Shown: piece by piece, positions 26,624-36,109 of the stretch
Numbering within the stretch: position 1 is the first letter of the stretch
How the letters are laid out: the number at the start of each line of letters is the position of its first letter
DNA from: Streptomyces sp. NBC_01335
GTDB lineage: Bacteria; Actinomycetota; Actinomycetes; Streptomycetales; Streptomycetaceae
NCBI RefSeq assembly: GCF_035953295.1
Contig: NZ_CP108370.1
Span: 2,852,001 to 2,916,000, forward strand
Direction: 5' to 3'
Length of the DNA stretch: 64,000 nt
Program-made: the position numbers and the translations under genes
Notes under the pieces: model-generated
Told to the model about the DNA's origin: nothing
The model's input: the letters and a program-made list of their open reading frames with translations, nothing else
The model's database searches: none

Positions 26624-27016
26624 TCACGGTGAGCAGACCTTGCCGATCTCGCCGGCGGCGTCGGTGACCGGGCCGACGTCGGGGGTGGTGTCGCCCGCCT
26701 CGATGGAGGCGCGGACCTGGCCGACTCCGGCCTGGAGGTCGTCGACGGCCTTGCCGAGGTCGGCGTTGTCGGTGGTGTCCTTGAGCTTGCCGAGTTCCTG
26801 GTCGATCTGGTCGAGCGACTCGGACGCCTGGGTCACGTCTCCCGAGGCGTTTGAGACGGCCTGTTGGAGGTTGCCGACGCTGGTGGCGATGGCGTCGGCG
26901 GTACGGACGCAGTCGAGGGCCTTGTCGACGGCGCCGCACCCGGCCAGCGCGGTCAGGGTCAGTGCTGCGGCGGTGACGGCGAGTGCGGTGCGGTGGTGGT
27001 GGCGGCGCAGAGCCAT
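26624..27016 (-). CDS. Small lipoprotein
   Basis: 130 aa. The ATG at 27016 has GGGAGGGA upstream; the longer open frame to 27121 is made of the tandem repeats and is rejected. Signal peptide RRHHHRTALAVTAAALTLTALAGC has a lipobox ending LAGC (Cys at about 24). The mature part is helical and acidic with VGNLQQAVSNASGDVTQASESL, probably a coiled coil, and two further cysteines. Membrane-anchored on the outside; function unknown. It lies between rdgB and rph. Confidence 0.78.
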   Translation of the reverse strand: MALRRHHHRTALAVTAAALTLTALAGCGAVDKALDCVRTADAIATSVGNLQQAVSNASGDVTQASESLDQIDQELGKLKDTTDNADLGKAVDDLQAGVGQVRASIEAGDTTPDVGPVTDAAGEIGKVCSP

Positions 27017-27042
27017 GGTGCGGTCCCTCCCCGGGATGGTCA

Positions 27043-27122
27043 CACGGAACGGTCGTCGCATGGACCGGTCGGCACATGGACGGGTCGTCGCATGGACTGG
27101 TCGACACATGGACGGGCGCACG
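27043..27122. repeat. Five 16-bp tandem repeats upstream of a lipoprotein gene
   Basis: Units of 16 bases begin at 27043 (degenerate), 27059, 27075, 27091 and 27107, each of the four good copies starting CATGGAC, e.g. CATGGACCGGTCGGCA. Alternate copies resemble each other more closely, giving a 32-bp higher-order period. The array starts 27 bases upstream of the lipoprotein ATG. Confidence 0.85.
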
Positions 27123-27202
27123 GTTCGACCCGTGCGCCCGTGTCTGTGAGGACGCTGTGCGGTGCGTTCTTGGTTGCTTCTTCACCCGGGGAAGGGTGGG
27201 TG

Positions 27203-27949
27203 TTACGCGCCGGGGGTGCCGAGGGTGCGCGCGAGTGCCTCGTTCTGGAAGGCGGCGAGGTCGGCGCAGCCGGCGGTGGCGAGGTCGAGGAGGGCGTTGA
27301 GCTCCTTGCGGTCGAAGGGCTCGGCCTCGGCGGTGCCCTGGACCTCGACGAAGCGGCCGTCGCCGGTGCAGACGACGTTCATGTCGGTCTCGGCGCGGAC
27401 GTCTTCCTCGTAGCGGAGGTCGAGGAGGGGGGTGCCGTCGACGATGCCGACGCTGATGGCGGAGACCGTGCCGGTGAGGGGCTTGCGGCCGGCCTTGACG
27501 ATCTTCTTGCCCTGGGCCCAGGTGATGGCGTCGGCGAGGGCGACGTAGGCGCCGGTGATGGCGGCGGTGCGGGTGCCTCCGTCGGCCTGGAGGACGTCGC
27601 AGTCGAGGACGATGGTGTTCTCGCCGAGGGCCTTGTAGTCGATGACGGCGCGCAGCGAGCGGCCGATCAGCCGGCTGATCTCGTGGGTGCGTCCACCGAT
27701 CTTGCCGCGTACGGATTCGCGGTCGCCGCGGGTGTTGGTGGCGCGGGGGAGCATGGAGTACTCGGCGGTGACCCAGCCTTCGCCGCTGCCCTTGCGCCAG
27801 CGCGGTACGCCTTCGGTGACGGAGGCGGTGCAGAGGACTTTGGTGTCGCCGAAGGAGACGAGTACGGAGCCTTCGGCGTGCTTGCTCCATCCCCGTTCGA
27901 TGGTGACGGGGCGGAGCTGGTCGGGGGTGCGGCCGTCGATGCGAGACAT
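27203..27949 (-). CDS. rph: Ribonuclease PH
   Basis: 248 aa phosphorolytic 3'-5' exoribonuclease that trims tRNA 3' ends. Family blocks: [57 protein letters not shown] (phosphate site), [20 protein letters not shown], and a C-terminal [10 protein letters not shown]. All are intact and the length is normal. It is transcribed toward the lipoprotein and rdgB genes. Confidence 0.96.
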   Translation of the reverse strand: MSRIDGRTPDQLRPVTIERGWSKHAEGSVLVSFGDTKVLCTASVTEGVPRWRKGSGEGWVTAEYSMLPRATNTRGDRESVRGKIGGRTHEISRLIGRSLRAVIDYKALGENTIVLDCDVLQADGGTRTAAITGAYVALADAITWAQGKKIVKAGRKPLTGTVSAISVGIVDGTPLLDLRYEEDVRAETDMNVVCTGDGRFVEVQGTAEAEPFDRKELNALLDLATAGCADLAAFQNEALARTLGTPGA

Positions 27950-28168
27950 GGCGTCGACTTTATCCGTTGGCGGGGGCGGGTCCGTTCGGGTGCGGTGGGG
28001 CGTCCGTACGGAACGGAGTGCCGGGGGGCGAGGTCCGTACGGGACGGGATGGGGCGTCTCGTCGGGCGGGTGCCGGGTGCGGACCGGTCGGGGGCCGGCA
28101 CCCGGCGGGGGTGGTGCAGAGGTGGTGCCAGGGGGGTGACAGGGGGCTGCTGTCAGCCGGTCACGCCG

Positions 28169-28402
28169 TCACATCATGTCTTCGATGTCGGCCGCGATGG
28201 GGTCGGCGTCGGTGCCGATGACGACCTGGATCGCGGTGCCCATCTTGACGACGCCGTGGGCTCCGGCGGCCTTGAGGGCGGCTTCGTCGACCTTGCTGGG
28301 GTCGTGGACTTCGGTGCGGAGGCGGGTGATGCAGCCTTCGACCTCGTCGATGTTCTCGATACCGCCGAGCCCGGCGACGATCTTCTCAGCCTTGCTGGCC
28401 AT
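28169..28402 (-). CDS. nagF: PTS EIIB component, GlcNAc/glucose family
   Basis: Stand-alone EIIB of 77 aa. The ATG at 28402 follows GGGAGAAGG; the frame open to 28651 is not used. The phosphorylated cysteine is Cys24 in EGCITRLRTEV. In S. coelicolor the corresponding gene beside rph is nagF, which works with the EIIC permease NagE2 in N-acetylglucosamine uptake; the layout here (rph, EIIB, divergent EIIC) matches that from memory. It passes phosphate from Crr-type EIIA to the sugar. Confidence 0.85.
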   Translation of the reverse strand: MASKAEKIVAGLGGIENIDEVEGCITRLRTEVHDPSKVDEAALKAAGAHGVVKMGTAIQVVIGTDADPIAADIEDMM

Positions 28403-28424
28403 GTCCTTCTCCCTGTCGCAGCGT

Positions 28425-28445
28425 GCGGACCCACCGTGGGTCCGC
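28425..28445. promoter_or_regulatory. Palindrome in the EIIB/EIIC intergenic region
   Basis: Nine-bp perfect arms GCGGACCCA/TGGGTCCGC with a 3-base centre, 23 bases upstream of the EIIB start. It could be an operator or a 5'-leader hairpin. It does not match the DasR dre consensus that I know. Confidence 0.45.
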
Positions 28446-28617
28446 TTTGTCACGCTAACGCACGGTTGGCCCAACTTCGCGGGCGCCCGGTCGGGCCATC
28501 GCCAAGGATGACGCTCACCGGTGCTCCGCCCTCGGGACGGGCTCCGTACCGTCAGCGCACCTGGCCCGAGCCGGCTGCGACGACCGCCGAACGTGACCGT
28601 GTTCCGGGAGGATGCCG

Positions 28618-29877
28618 ATGAGTACGACCGCGGCTGCGGGTCCGCAGCCAAAGTGGTGGAACGGCCCGGTCTCGGGTCTGCAGAAGATCGGCCGGAGCCT
28701 TCAGCTCCCGGTGGCGGTGCTTCCCGCGGCGGGTCTGCTGGTCAGCCTCGGCAACCTGTTCGACTCGTATCTGAACGGCCGGTTCTGGGACAAGACGTCC
28801 AAGGTCCTGCTCAACGGTGGTTCGGCGATCCTGGACGGCACGGTGGGCCTGCCGCTGCTGTTCTGCATCGGTGTGGCGATCGGTTTCGCGAAGAAGGCGG
28901 ACGGCTCGACCGCGCTGGCGGCGGTGGTCGGTTTCCTGGTCTACCGGGGTGTGCTGTCGGCCTTCCCGGTGGACGGCTCGGTGACCGACAAGGCGCCGGA
29001 AGGTGTCCCGCAGAACCCGGGGGTGCTCGGCGGCATCCTCATCGGGTTGCTGACCGCGGTGGTCTGGCAGCGGTACCACCGTACGAAGCTGGTGGACTGG
29101 CTCGGGTTCTTCAACGGGCGCCGGCTGGTGCCGATCCTGATGGCGTTCCTCTGCGTGATTCTCGGTGTGGTCTTCGGTCTGCTGTGGCAGCCGGTGGGTG
29201 ACGCGCTGACCTGGTTCGCCAAGCAGTTGATCGACCTCGGTGCGTGGGGTGCGGCCATCTTCGGCTTCGCCAACCGTCTACTGATCCCGATCGGCATGCA
29301 CCAGTTCCTGAACACCTTCTTCTGGTTCCAGGCGGGCGACTTCACGGGCGCCGACGGCAAGACGGTGCAGGGCGACATCTCGCGGTTCTTCGCGGAGGAC
29401 CCGACGGCGGGGCAGTTCACCTCGGGCTTCTTCCCGATCATGATGTTCGGTCTGCCGGCGGCGGCGCTGGCCATCGCGCACACGGCGCGGCCGGAGCGGC
29501 GCAAGGAGGTGGGGGGCCTGATGCTGTCGGTGGCCCTGACCTCGTTCGTGACGGGTGTGACGGAGCCGCTGGAGTTCTCGTTCATGTTCGTCGCGCCGCT
29601 GCTGTACGGCGTGCACGCGGTCCTGACGGGCGTCTCGATGGGTGTCACCTGGGCGTTCGGGGTCCATGCGGGCTTCAGTTTCTCGGCCGGTCTGATCGAC
29701 CTGGTCGTCAACTGGCATCTGGACACGAAGCCATGGCTGTTGATCCCGATCGGACTCTGCTTCGCGGTGATCTACTACGTGATCTTCCGGTTCGCGATCA
29801 TCAAGTTCAACATCCAGACCCCCGGGCGGGAGCCCGAGGAGGTGGAGAAGGAGATCGAGCGGGACGTCACGAAGTAG
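28618..29877 (+). CDS. PTS EIIC permease, GlcNAc/glucose family
   Basis: Membrane permease of 419 aa. ATG at 28618 is preferred over 28612 because GGGAGG lies six bases upstream. It has about ten helices, with LQKIGRSLQLPVAVLPAAGLL at the N-terminus, LLIPIGMHQFLNTFFWFQ and the sugar-site block GVTEPLEFSFMFVAPLLYGVHAVLTG, which contains the conserved TEP-E motif. There is no fused EIIB or EIIA; EIIB is the divergent gene at 28169. Likely substrate N-acetylglucosamine by context. A strong terminator follows. Confidence 0.88.
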   Translation: MSTTAAAGPQPKWWNGPVSGLQKIGRSLQLPVAVLPAAGLLVSLGNLFDSYLNGRFWDKTSKVLLNGGSAILDGTVGLPLLFCIGVAIGFAKKADGSTALAAVVGFLVYRGVLSAFPVDGSVTDKAPEGVPQNPGVLGGILIGLLTAVVWQRYHRTKLVDWLGFFNGRRLVPILMAFLCVILGVVFGLLWQPVGDALTWFAKQLIDLGAWGAAIFGFANRLLIPIGMHQFLNTFFWFQAGDFTGADGKTVQGDISRFFAEDPTAGQFTSGFFPIMMFGLPAAALAIAHTARPERRKEVGGLMLSVALTSFVTGVTEPLEFSFMFVAPLLYGVHAVLTGVSMGVTWAFGVHAGFSFSAGLIDLVVNWHLDTKPWLLIPIGLCFAVIYYVIFRFAIIKFNIQTPGREPEEVEKEIERDVTK

Positions 29878-29891
29878 CGTCGCCCGCACCC

Positions 29892-29933
29892 GAGGGCCCC
29901 GGACCGTACGCACGTACGCGGTCCGGGGCCCTC
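29892..29933 (+). terminator. Terminator after EIIC
   Basis: Perfect 15-bp stem (29892-29906 with 29919-29933) around a TACGCACGTACG loop, 15 bases after the stop. Confidence 0.8.
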
Positions 29934-30019
29934 CGCGCTCCCTATCCGCGCTCCCCCTCAGCGCCCCACCATGCCGTTGTTTCACACCAATTGCACCCTT
30001 TGCGTCTTAGGCTCGTCCC

Positions 30020-30420
30020 ATGACTTCACCGACGACGCCCCGCATCCTCGATCTCGACCGTGAGCAGCTCGCCGCCCTGCGGGGGCGGAGGCTGACCACT
30101 TCGGTGGACGCCGCCGAGGGGCGGACGATGGTGGCCGAGGTGTTCGCGGACCGGGCGGTGCTCTCCGCCCGGTCCGGCGAGAACGGTGGTGGTGATGGGG
30201 GCGATCGGTACGAGCCAGGAGGGCGCGCACACGGACGTGGTGCCCCAGCTGGCCCTGAACGCCAAGGAGATCGGGATCGACGCCCATCGCATCGGGGACG
30301 CGTTCCTGCCGGGGACGGGCGATCCGGAGCTGCTGTACGCGTACTCCGTTGCGGTCCGCGGGCGTCGGCACACCTGGGAACCGGATGGCGCTGAGCGGTC
30401 GCGGCAGCCGCAGGTCCTGA
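30020..30420 (+). pseudogene. Decayed gene of unknown family
   Basis: Three frames carry pieces of what looks like one protein. The first (from ATG 30020) reads ILDLDREQLAALRGRRLTTS and AAEGRTMVAEVF. The second, from about 30190, reads VVMGAIGTSQEGAHTDVVPQ, LALNAKEIGIDAHRIGD and ELLYAYSVAVRGRRHTW. A third frame then gives NRMALSGRG and stops at 30420. The middle is too short to join the first two, so an internal deletion is likely as well as frameshifts. I do not recognise the family with confidence. It lies just upstream of the MITE. Confidence 0.6.
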
Positions 30421-30450
30421 GCCCGTGCCTGTGCCGATACCGATTCCTAG

Positions 30451-30610
30451 GCCGTGTCTGACAATTCGCGTCGGATCAGCGGGCGGTGTCCGGTGCGGTG
30501 CCTCGCAAGGCGGAGGACCGCCCGCGTACTGGATGTACGCGGGCGGTCCGACAACACCGCGAGGTGCCGTGCCGGGCGCCGACCGCCCGGCGGGAATTGT
30601 CAGACACGGC
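30451..30610. mobile_element. 160-bp MITE with 17-bp inverted repeats and CTAG target duplication
   Basis: Perfect terminal inverted repeats GCCGTGTCTGACAATTC (30451-30467, and its reverse complement 30594-30610), flanked on both sides by CTAG (30447-30450 and 30611-30614). The interior has a 15-bp hairpin (30515-30529 with 30535-30549) and is imperfectly palindromic throughout. No coding frame. The YTAR-type CTAG duplication fits an IS5-family transposase acting in trans; that family link is inference. Confidence 0.88.
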
Positions 30611-30662
30611 CTAGGGGCCGGGCGAGGGCCGGGCGAGGACCGACGAAAGCCGGGCGGCGCGC

Positions 30663-31415
30663 TCAGATCTCGTAGACGGCGCCCGGTACGGCGAGCTCGA
30701 CGGGGCCTGCGTAGACCTCGCGGGCGTCCTCGATGTTGCGTTCGGCGTCGGTCCACGGCGGGATGTGGGTGAGTACCAGCCGTCCGGCGCGGGCGCGGGC
30801 GGCGCACTCCCCGGCCTCGCGTCCGTTGAGGTGGAGGTCGGGGATGTCCTCCTTGCCGTGGACGAACGATGCTTCGCACAGGAAGAGGTCGGCGTCCTCG
30901 GCGAGTTCGTCCAGGGACTCGCAGGCTCCGGTGTCGCCGGAGTAGGTGAGGGAGCGGCCGCCGTGTTCGATCCGGATGCCGAAGGTGTCGACGGGGTGGC
31001 AGAGCTTCTCCGTGCGGACGGTGAAGGGGCCGATCTCGAACCAGCCGGGCTTGAGCGTGCGGAAGTCGAAGACCTCGCCCATGGCGCGTTCGGACGGGGT
31101 GTCGGCGTGGGCGGTGGTCAGCCGGCGCTCGGTGCCCTCGGGGCCGTACACGGGGAGCGGGGCGGGGCGGGTGCCGTCGTTCGGGTAGTAGCGCACCACG
31201 AAGTACGCGCACATGTCGATGCAGTGGTCGGCGTGCAGGTGGCTGAGGAAGACGGCGTCGAGGTCGTACAGGCCGACGTGGCGCTGGAGCTCGCCGAGGG
31301 CGCCGTTGCCCATGTCGAGGAGCAGCCGGAAGCCGTCGGCCTCTACGAGGTAGCTCGAACAGGCCGATCCCGCGGACGGGAAGGAGCCGGAGCAGCCGAC
31401 GACGGTGAGCTTCAT
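30663..31415 (-). CDS. MBL-fold metallohydrolase
   Basis: 250 aa beta-lactamase-fold hydrolase of the RNase Z-like group. Metal site HLHADHC (about 59-65) with later ligands in YSGDTGACESL, a histidine in EKLCHPVDTFG, and LTHIPPW near the end. N-terminal MKLTVVGCSGSFPSAGSACSS is typical of actinobacterial phosphodiesterase-like members; the exact substrate (tRNA precursor, cyclic nucleotide or other) cannot be told. Its 3' end faces the MITE. Confidence 0.88.
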   Translation of the reverse strand: MKLTVVGCSGSFPSAGSACSSYLVEADGFRLLLDMGNGALGELQRHVGLYDLDAVFLSHLHADHCIDMCAYFVVRYYPNDGTRPAPLPVYGPEGTERRLTTAHADTPSERAMGEVFDFRTLKPGWFEIGPFTVRTEKLCHPVDTFGIRIEHGGRSLTYSGDTGACESLDELAEDADLFLCEASFVHGKEDIPDLHLNGREAGECAARARAGRLVLTHIPPWTDAERNIEDAREVYAGPVELAVPGAVYEI

Positions 31416-31651
31416 GGAGCGTGGACCTCCGAGACGTGGCCACGGTGCGGCGGGTGGGTTCGGGGGGTGCGGGTCCGTCGAGCGTAAGGCGCGAATCTCC
31501 TGGTCGCTCCTCTGCGGCCTGCCGTTGTGGGGGAACTCACCTGTGCTGTCACCGGTTCGATGGAAGCCGGGGGACTTCGGGCGTGTGCCCGTTCGTACGG
31601 GGTCGTTCCGGTGTGCGGCGGTGGCGGGGCGGGCGCCGGTACGGTCGGGGG

Positions 31652-32179
31652 ATGGAAACGTACTGGTGGGTGATTCTGGCCGTGCTGGTCGTGCTGGCGC
31701 TGGTGGCGTCGGTGGTGGACGGCCGGGGCCGGAGCGGTGCGCGGCGCCGGGGCGGTGAACGGGGTGCGGGGCGCCGTACGGGTGCCCGTCCGGGTGGTCG
31801 CACCGGGCCGCCGGGCCGTCCGTCGGAGCCGGGGCGGGGAGTCGGGGCAGGCCGGGGCCGTGGGGCGGGCCGGGTTCCGGAACCGGGTGAGATCTGGTGG
31901 GCCGAGGTGCCGTACGAGGACGGGCCGGGGTCGAAGGACCGGCCGTGCCTGGTGCTGTCGGTACGGGGCGGCCGGGCGGTCGTCGCGAAGATCACCAGTA
32001 AGCACCACGAGGAGCGGCCGGGGGTGATCGCGCTGCCGGACGGGACGGTGGGGGACGCGCGGGGGCGGCGGAGTTTCCTGGAGACGGACGAGCTGCGGGA
32101 GGTCGCGGTGGACGGCTTCCGGCGGCGGGTGGGCCGGGTGGACGCGGAGCTGTGGGGGCGGGTGCGGGGGCTGGGGTGA
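31652..32179 (+). CDS. Membrane-anchored PemK/MazF-like protein
   Basis: 175 aa. ATG at 31652 has GGGGG directly upstream. One N-terminal membrane helix (METYWWVILAVLVVLALVAS) is followed by a 55-residue Gly/Arg-rich linker and then a PemK/MazF domain: PEPGEIWWAEVPYEDG, KDRPCLVLSV, VVAKITSKHHEERPG and a C-terminal FRRRVGRVDAELW. MazF-like toxins are mRNA endoribonucleases, but no antitoxin gene is adjacent and the membrane anchor is not typical of toxins. It may be a domesticated family member; activity is not claimed. Confidence 0.8.
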   Translation: METYWWVILAVLVVLALVASVVDGRGRSGARRRGGERGAGRRTGARPGGRTGPPGRPSEPGRGVGAGRGRGAGRVPEPGEIWWAEVPYEDGPGSKDRPCLVLSVRGGRAVVAKITSKHHEERPGVIALPDGTVGDARGRRSFLETDELREVAVDGFRRRVGRVDAELWGRVRGLG

Positions 32180-32189
32180 TGTCCGGGGC

Positions 32190-32344
32190 GTACGCGGGTC
32201 GAGCGAGGGACCCGGGTACGCGGGTCGAGCGAGGGACCCGGGTACGCGGGTCGGGAGAGGGACCCGGGTACGCGGGTCGAGCGCGGGCCTGGGTACGCGG
32301 GGCGAGTGAGGGGCCCGGGTACGAGGGTTGTGCGCGAGGCCCGG
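32190..32344. repeat. 26-bp tandem repeat, six copies
   Basis: The GTACGCGG mark recurs at 32190, 32216, 32242, 32268, 32293 and about 32319, i.e. a 26-base period with one 25-base step. The unit is close to GTACGCGGGTCGAGCGAGGG plus ACCCGG. The last two copies are degenerate. It lies between the convergent MazF-like and cysM genes, before their shared terminator. Confidence 0.88.
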
Positions 32345-32353
32345 GAAACGCGT

Positions 32354-32385
32354 AACGCCGACGCCCGGGTGCGGGCGTCGGCGTT
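32354..32385. terminator. Bidirectional terminator between mazF-like gene and cysM
   Basis: Perfect 13-bp stem AACGCCGACGCCC/GGGCGTCGGCGTT with a 6-base loop, between convergent genes. Confidence 0.8.
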
Positions 32386-32408
32386 GCGGGGACACGGTGC
32401 CGGGGCGG

Positions 32409-33637
<1,229 letters not shown>

Positions 33638-33730
33638 GGCGTGGGCTCCTGTCGGAAGCGGGGTGGCGTGGCGCGCGTTTCAGCACCCGCGCGGGTGGTG
33701 GTACGTGAGGTGGGGCGCTCGGGCCGGGGC

Positions 33731-33835
33731 TCAGGCCGTGGGCCCGGTGGGCAGGCCGCGACCGGGACAGATCGCACTGGAATGCCTGCACAGGTCGACG
33801 TGCAGCCGCGCGACGAGCAGTGCGCCCGGCGTCAT
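33731..33835 (-). CDS. Cysteine-type leader peptide
   Basis: 34-aa open frame upstream of cysO: MTPGALLVARLHVDLCRHSS then AICPGRG and a short tail. The RLHVDLxRxxSAxC pattern is that of the 'putative leader peptides' found ahead of sulfur-metabolism genes in actinobacteria. Start is uncertain; an in-frame ATG at 33859 gives 42 aa. The 93 bases between it and cysO contain palindromic CACCCGCGCGGGTG, which could form an attenuator. Ribosome stalling at the cysteine codons when cysteine is short is the likely, but untested, logic. Confidence 0.65.
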   Translation of the reverse strand: MTPGALLVARLHVDLCRHSSAICPGRGLPTGPTA

Positions 33836-33981
33836 TTCGCTCACGTCATGGGAAACCATGCGGTCATCGTATCGATTCCCGTTCGGCAAACCCGAGTGTG
33901 ATCTCACATCGCGGAACAAGACCGTTCATCATGCGGACTTCGCGCTCCGTGGCGCCCTGGTCGGCGGCGCCGGACGCACGG

Positions 33982-34013
33982 GGGCGGCGGGGCCCGGTGG
34001 GACCCCGCCGCCC
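33982..34013 (-). terminator. Terminator after mec
   Basis: 11-bp stem GGGCGGCGGGG/CCCCGCCGCCC (33982-33992 with 34003-34013), 48 bases past the mec stop. It separates mec from the leader/cysO/cysM transcript. Confidence 0.65.
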
Positions 34014-34060
34014 GTGGATTGCGGTGTGCCGCCCGACGTACGCGGGTCCGGTGCGCCGGC

Positions 34061-34483
34061 TCAGTAGGCCGCGACGATCTCCACGTCTTCCTCCGTGATC
34101 ACACCGTCCACGATGCGGTACGAGCGGAACTGGAACGGGCCCGCCTCGTCGGTGTCGGCGGTGGAGACGAGGACGTAGTGGGCTTCCGGCTCGTTGGCGT
34201 ACGTCACGTCGGTGCGCGAGGGGTAGGCCTCGGTCGCGGTGTGCGAGTGGTAGACGACGACCGGCTCCTCGTCGCGGTCGTCCATCTCGCGGTAGAGCTT
34301 GAGGAGGTCGCCCGAGTCGAACTCGTAGAACGTGGGCGAGCGGGCGGCGTTGAGCATCGGGATGAAGCGCTCGGCGCGGCCCGTGCCGGCCGGTCCCGCG
34401 ACCACGCCGCACGCCTCGTCGGGGTGGTCGGCGCGGGCGTGCGCGACGATTCTGTCGTACAGGGCCTGGGTGAGGGTCAGCAT
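34061..34483 (-). CDS. mec: Mec-type JAMM metalloprotease
   Basis: 140 aa JAB1/MPN zinc protease. The JAMM residues are Glu23 (DEACG), His79-Ser-His81 and Asp92, in the HSHTATEAYPSRTD spacing HxH(x10)D. In M. tuberculosis Mec cuts cysteine from the CysO-Cys adduct, and the QbsD relative in Pseudomonas trims the tail of a sulfur carrier before activation. Both jobs fit the neighbouring cysO, which has a two-residue tail. ATG at 34483 is chosen though it lacks a clear ribosome site. Confidence 0.9.
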   Translation of the reverse strand: MLTLTQALYDRIVAHARADHPDEACGVVAGPAGTGRAERFIPMLNAARSPTFYEFDSGDLLKLYREMDDRDEEPVVVYHSHTATEAYPSRTDVTYANEPEAHYVLVSTADTDEAGPFQFRSYRIVDGVITEEDVEIVAAY

Positions 34484-34678
34484 GGCGCCCAGGATAAGCA
34501 GGCGGGTCCCGGCCCACCGAGGTGCGGTGGGCCGGGACCCGGCCGGCCGGCCGCCGGGGCCGTTGGGGCGGCCGGGCGGCTCGTGGGAGAGGTGGTCATG
34601 GGCGCGGCAGCGGTGGTACGCGCCGCGCACGGTGGGGTGTTGGGCCCGCGCCGGGACGGGTGCGGGCGGGCGCCGGGG

Positions 34679-36109
34679 TCAGCGCTTGGCGAAGGCCGCG
34701 TTCTGCGGGTCGCGGGACCTGAGTGCCAGGTAGGAGACGCCGAGGAGGAGCGCCCAGAACGGGGCGCAGTAGAGCGAGATCCGGGTGTCCTTGTCGATGG
34801 CCATCATCACGACGACCACGCCGATGAAGGCGAGGGCGAAGCCGCTGGTGTACGGGGAGCCGGGGGCCCGGAACGCGGAGTGCGGGAGTTCGCCGCGGTC
34901 GGCGCGGGCGCGGTAGCGGAGCTGGCAGACGAGGATCATGATCCAGGCCCACATGCCGGAGATGGTGGCGAAGGAGACGACGTAGGTGAACGCCTGTCCG
35001 GGCCACTGGTAGTTGACCCAGACGCCGGCCAGCATGAGGGCGGCCGAGAAGGTGGTGCCGACGAGCGGGGTGCCGCTGCGGGTGAGCCGCGTGAAGGCGC
35101 GGGGGCCCTGGCCGTTGAGGGCGAGGTCGCGGAGCATGCGCCCGGTGGAGTACATCCCGGAGTTGCAGGACGACAGGGCGGCGGTGAGGACGACGAAGTT
35201 GACGATCCCGGCGCCGACGCCGAGGCCCATCTTCTGGAAGGCGGCGACGAACGGGGAGACGCCGGGCTCGAATTCGGCCCACGGCACCACCGACAGGATC
35301 ATGATCAGCGCGCCGACGTAGAAGACGGCGATGCGCCAGGGCACGGTGTTGATCGCCTTGGGCAGCACGGTCTTCGGGTCCTTGGACTCACCGGCGGTGA
35401 CGCCGACCAACTCGACGGCGAGGAAGGCGAACATGACGATCTGCAGGGTCATCAGGGTGCCGCTGATGCCGTGCGGGAAGAACCCGCCGTCGGACCAGAG
35501 ATGGGTGACGGAGGCGGTCTCCCCGGCGTCGGAGAAACCGAGGGTGAGAATTCCGGCGCAGATGAGGATCATGCCGAGGATGGCGGTCACCTTGACCATC
35601 GAGAACCAGAATTCGAGCTCGCCGAACACCTTCACGGAGATGAGGTTGACTCCGTACAGCACCAGGGTGAAGAACAGTGCGGAGACCCACTGCGGAATGT
35701 TGAACCAGTAGGTCATGTACTGGGCGCCGGCGGTCACTTCGGTGATTCCGGTGACGACCCAGAAGAGCCAGTACGTCCAGCCGGTGACGAATCCGGCGAA
35801 GGGGCCGACGAATTCGCGCGCGTACTCCGAGAAGGAGCCCGACACCGGCCGGTACATGAGGAGTTCGCCGAGGGCGCGCATGATGAAGAAGATGACCAGG
35901 CCCGCTACGGCGTAGGCGAGGATCAGGCTGGGCCCGGCCTTGGCGATGGCCTTGCCCGCGCCGAGGAAGAGCCCGGTGCCGATGGCTCCGCCGATCGCGA
36001 TCATCTGGATCTGGCGGGCGCCCAGGCCGCGCTGGTAACCCTCGCCGTTTCCGTGGGCGCCGGCGGAATCCCGGTCCGGCTGCCCACTGTCGACCTCTGC
36101 GGATGTCAT
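34679..36109 (-). CDS. APC-family amino-acid permease
   Basis: 476 aa, 12 helices. ATG at 36109 has AAGGG nearby; the frame open to 36130 is not used. N-terminal block GLGARQIQMIAIGGAIGTGLFLGAG is the substrate/Na-site signature of the AAT group (AroP, GabP, CycA, ProY), followed by GELLMYRPVSGSFSEYAREFVGPF. The closest subgroup appears to be the D-alanine/D-serine/glycine or GABA transporters, but the substrate cannot be fixed. It is monocistronic. Confidence 0.88.
   Translation of the reverse strand: MTSAEVDSGQPDRDSAGAHGNGEGYQRGLGARQIQMIAIGGAIGTGLFLGAGKAIAKAGPSLILAYAVAGLVIFFIMRALGELLMYRPVSGSFSEYAREFVGPFAGFVTGWTYWLFWVVTGITEVTAGAQYMTYWFNIPQWVSALFFTLVLYGVNLISVKVFGELEFWFSMVKVTAILGMILICAGILTLGFSDAGETASVTHLWSDGGFFPHGISGTLMTLQIVMFAFLAVELVGVTAGESKDPKTVLPKAINTVPWRIAVFYVGALIMILSVVPWAEFEPGVSPFVAAFQKMGLGVGAGIVNFVVLTAALSSCNSGMYSTGRMLRDLALNGQGPRAFTRLTRSGTPLVGTTFSAALMLAGVWVNYQWPGQAFTYVVSFATISGMWAWIMILVCQLRYRARADRGELPHSAFRAPGSPYTSGFALAFIGVVVVMMAIDKDTRISLYCAPFWALLLGVSYLALRSRDPQNAAFAKR

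Noticed and set aside
28403..28617. DasR dre operator
   Set aside because: A TTGGCCCAA palindrome near 28465 was considered but does not match the TGGTCTAGACCA core.
32190..32344. Possible CRISPR array
   Set aside because: The repeats abut one another with no unique spacers, and no cas genes are present.
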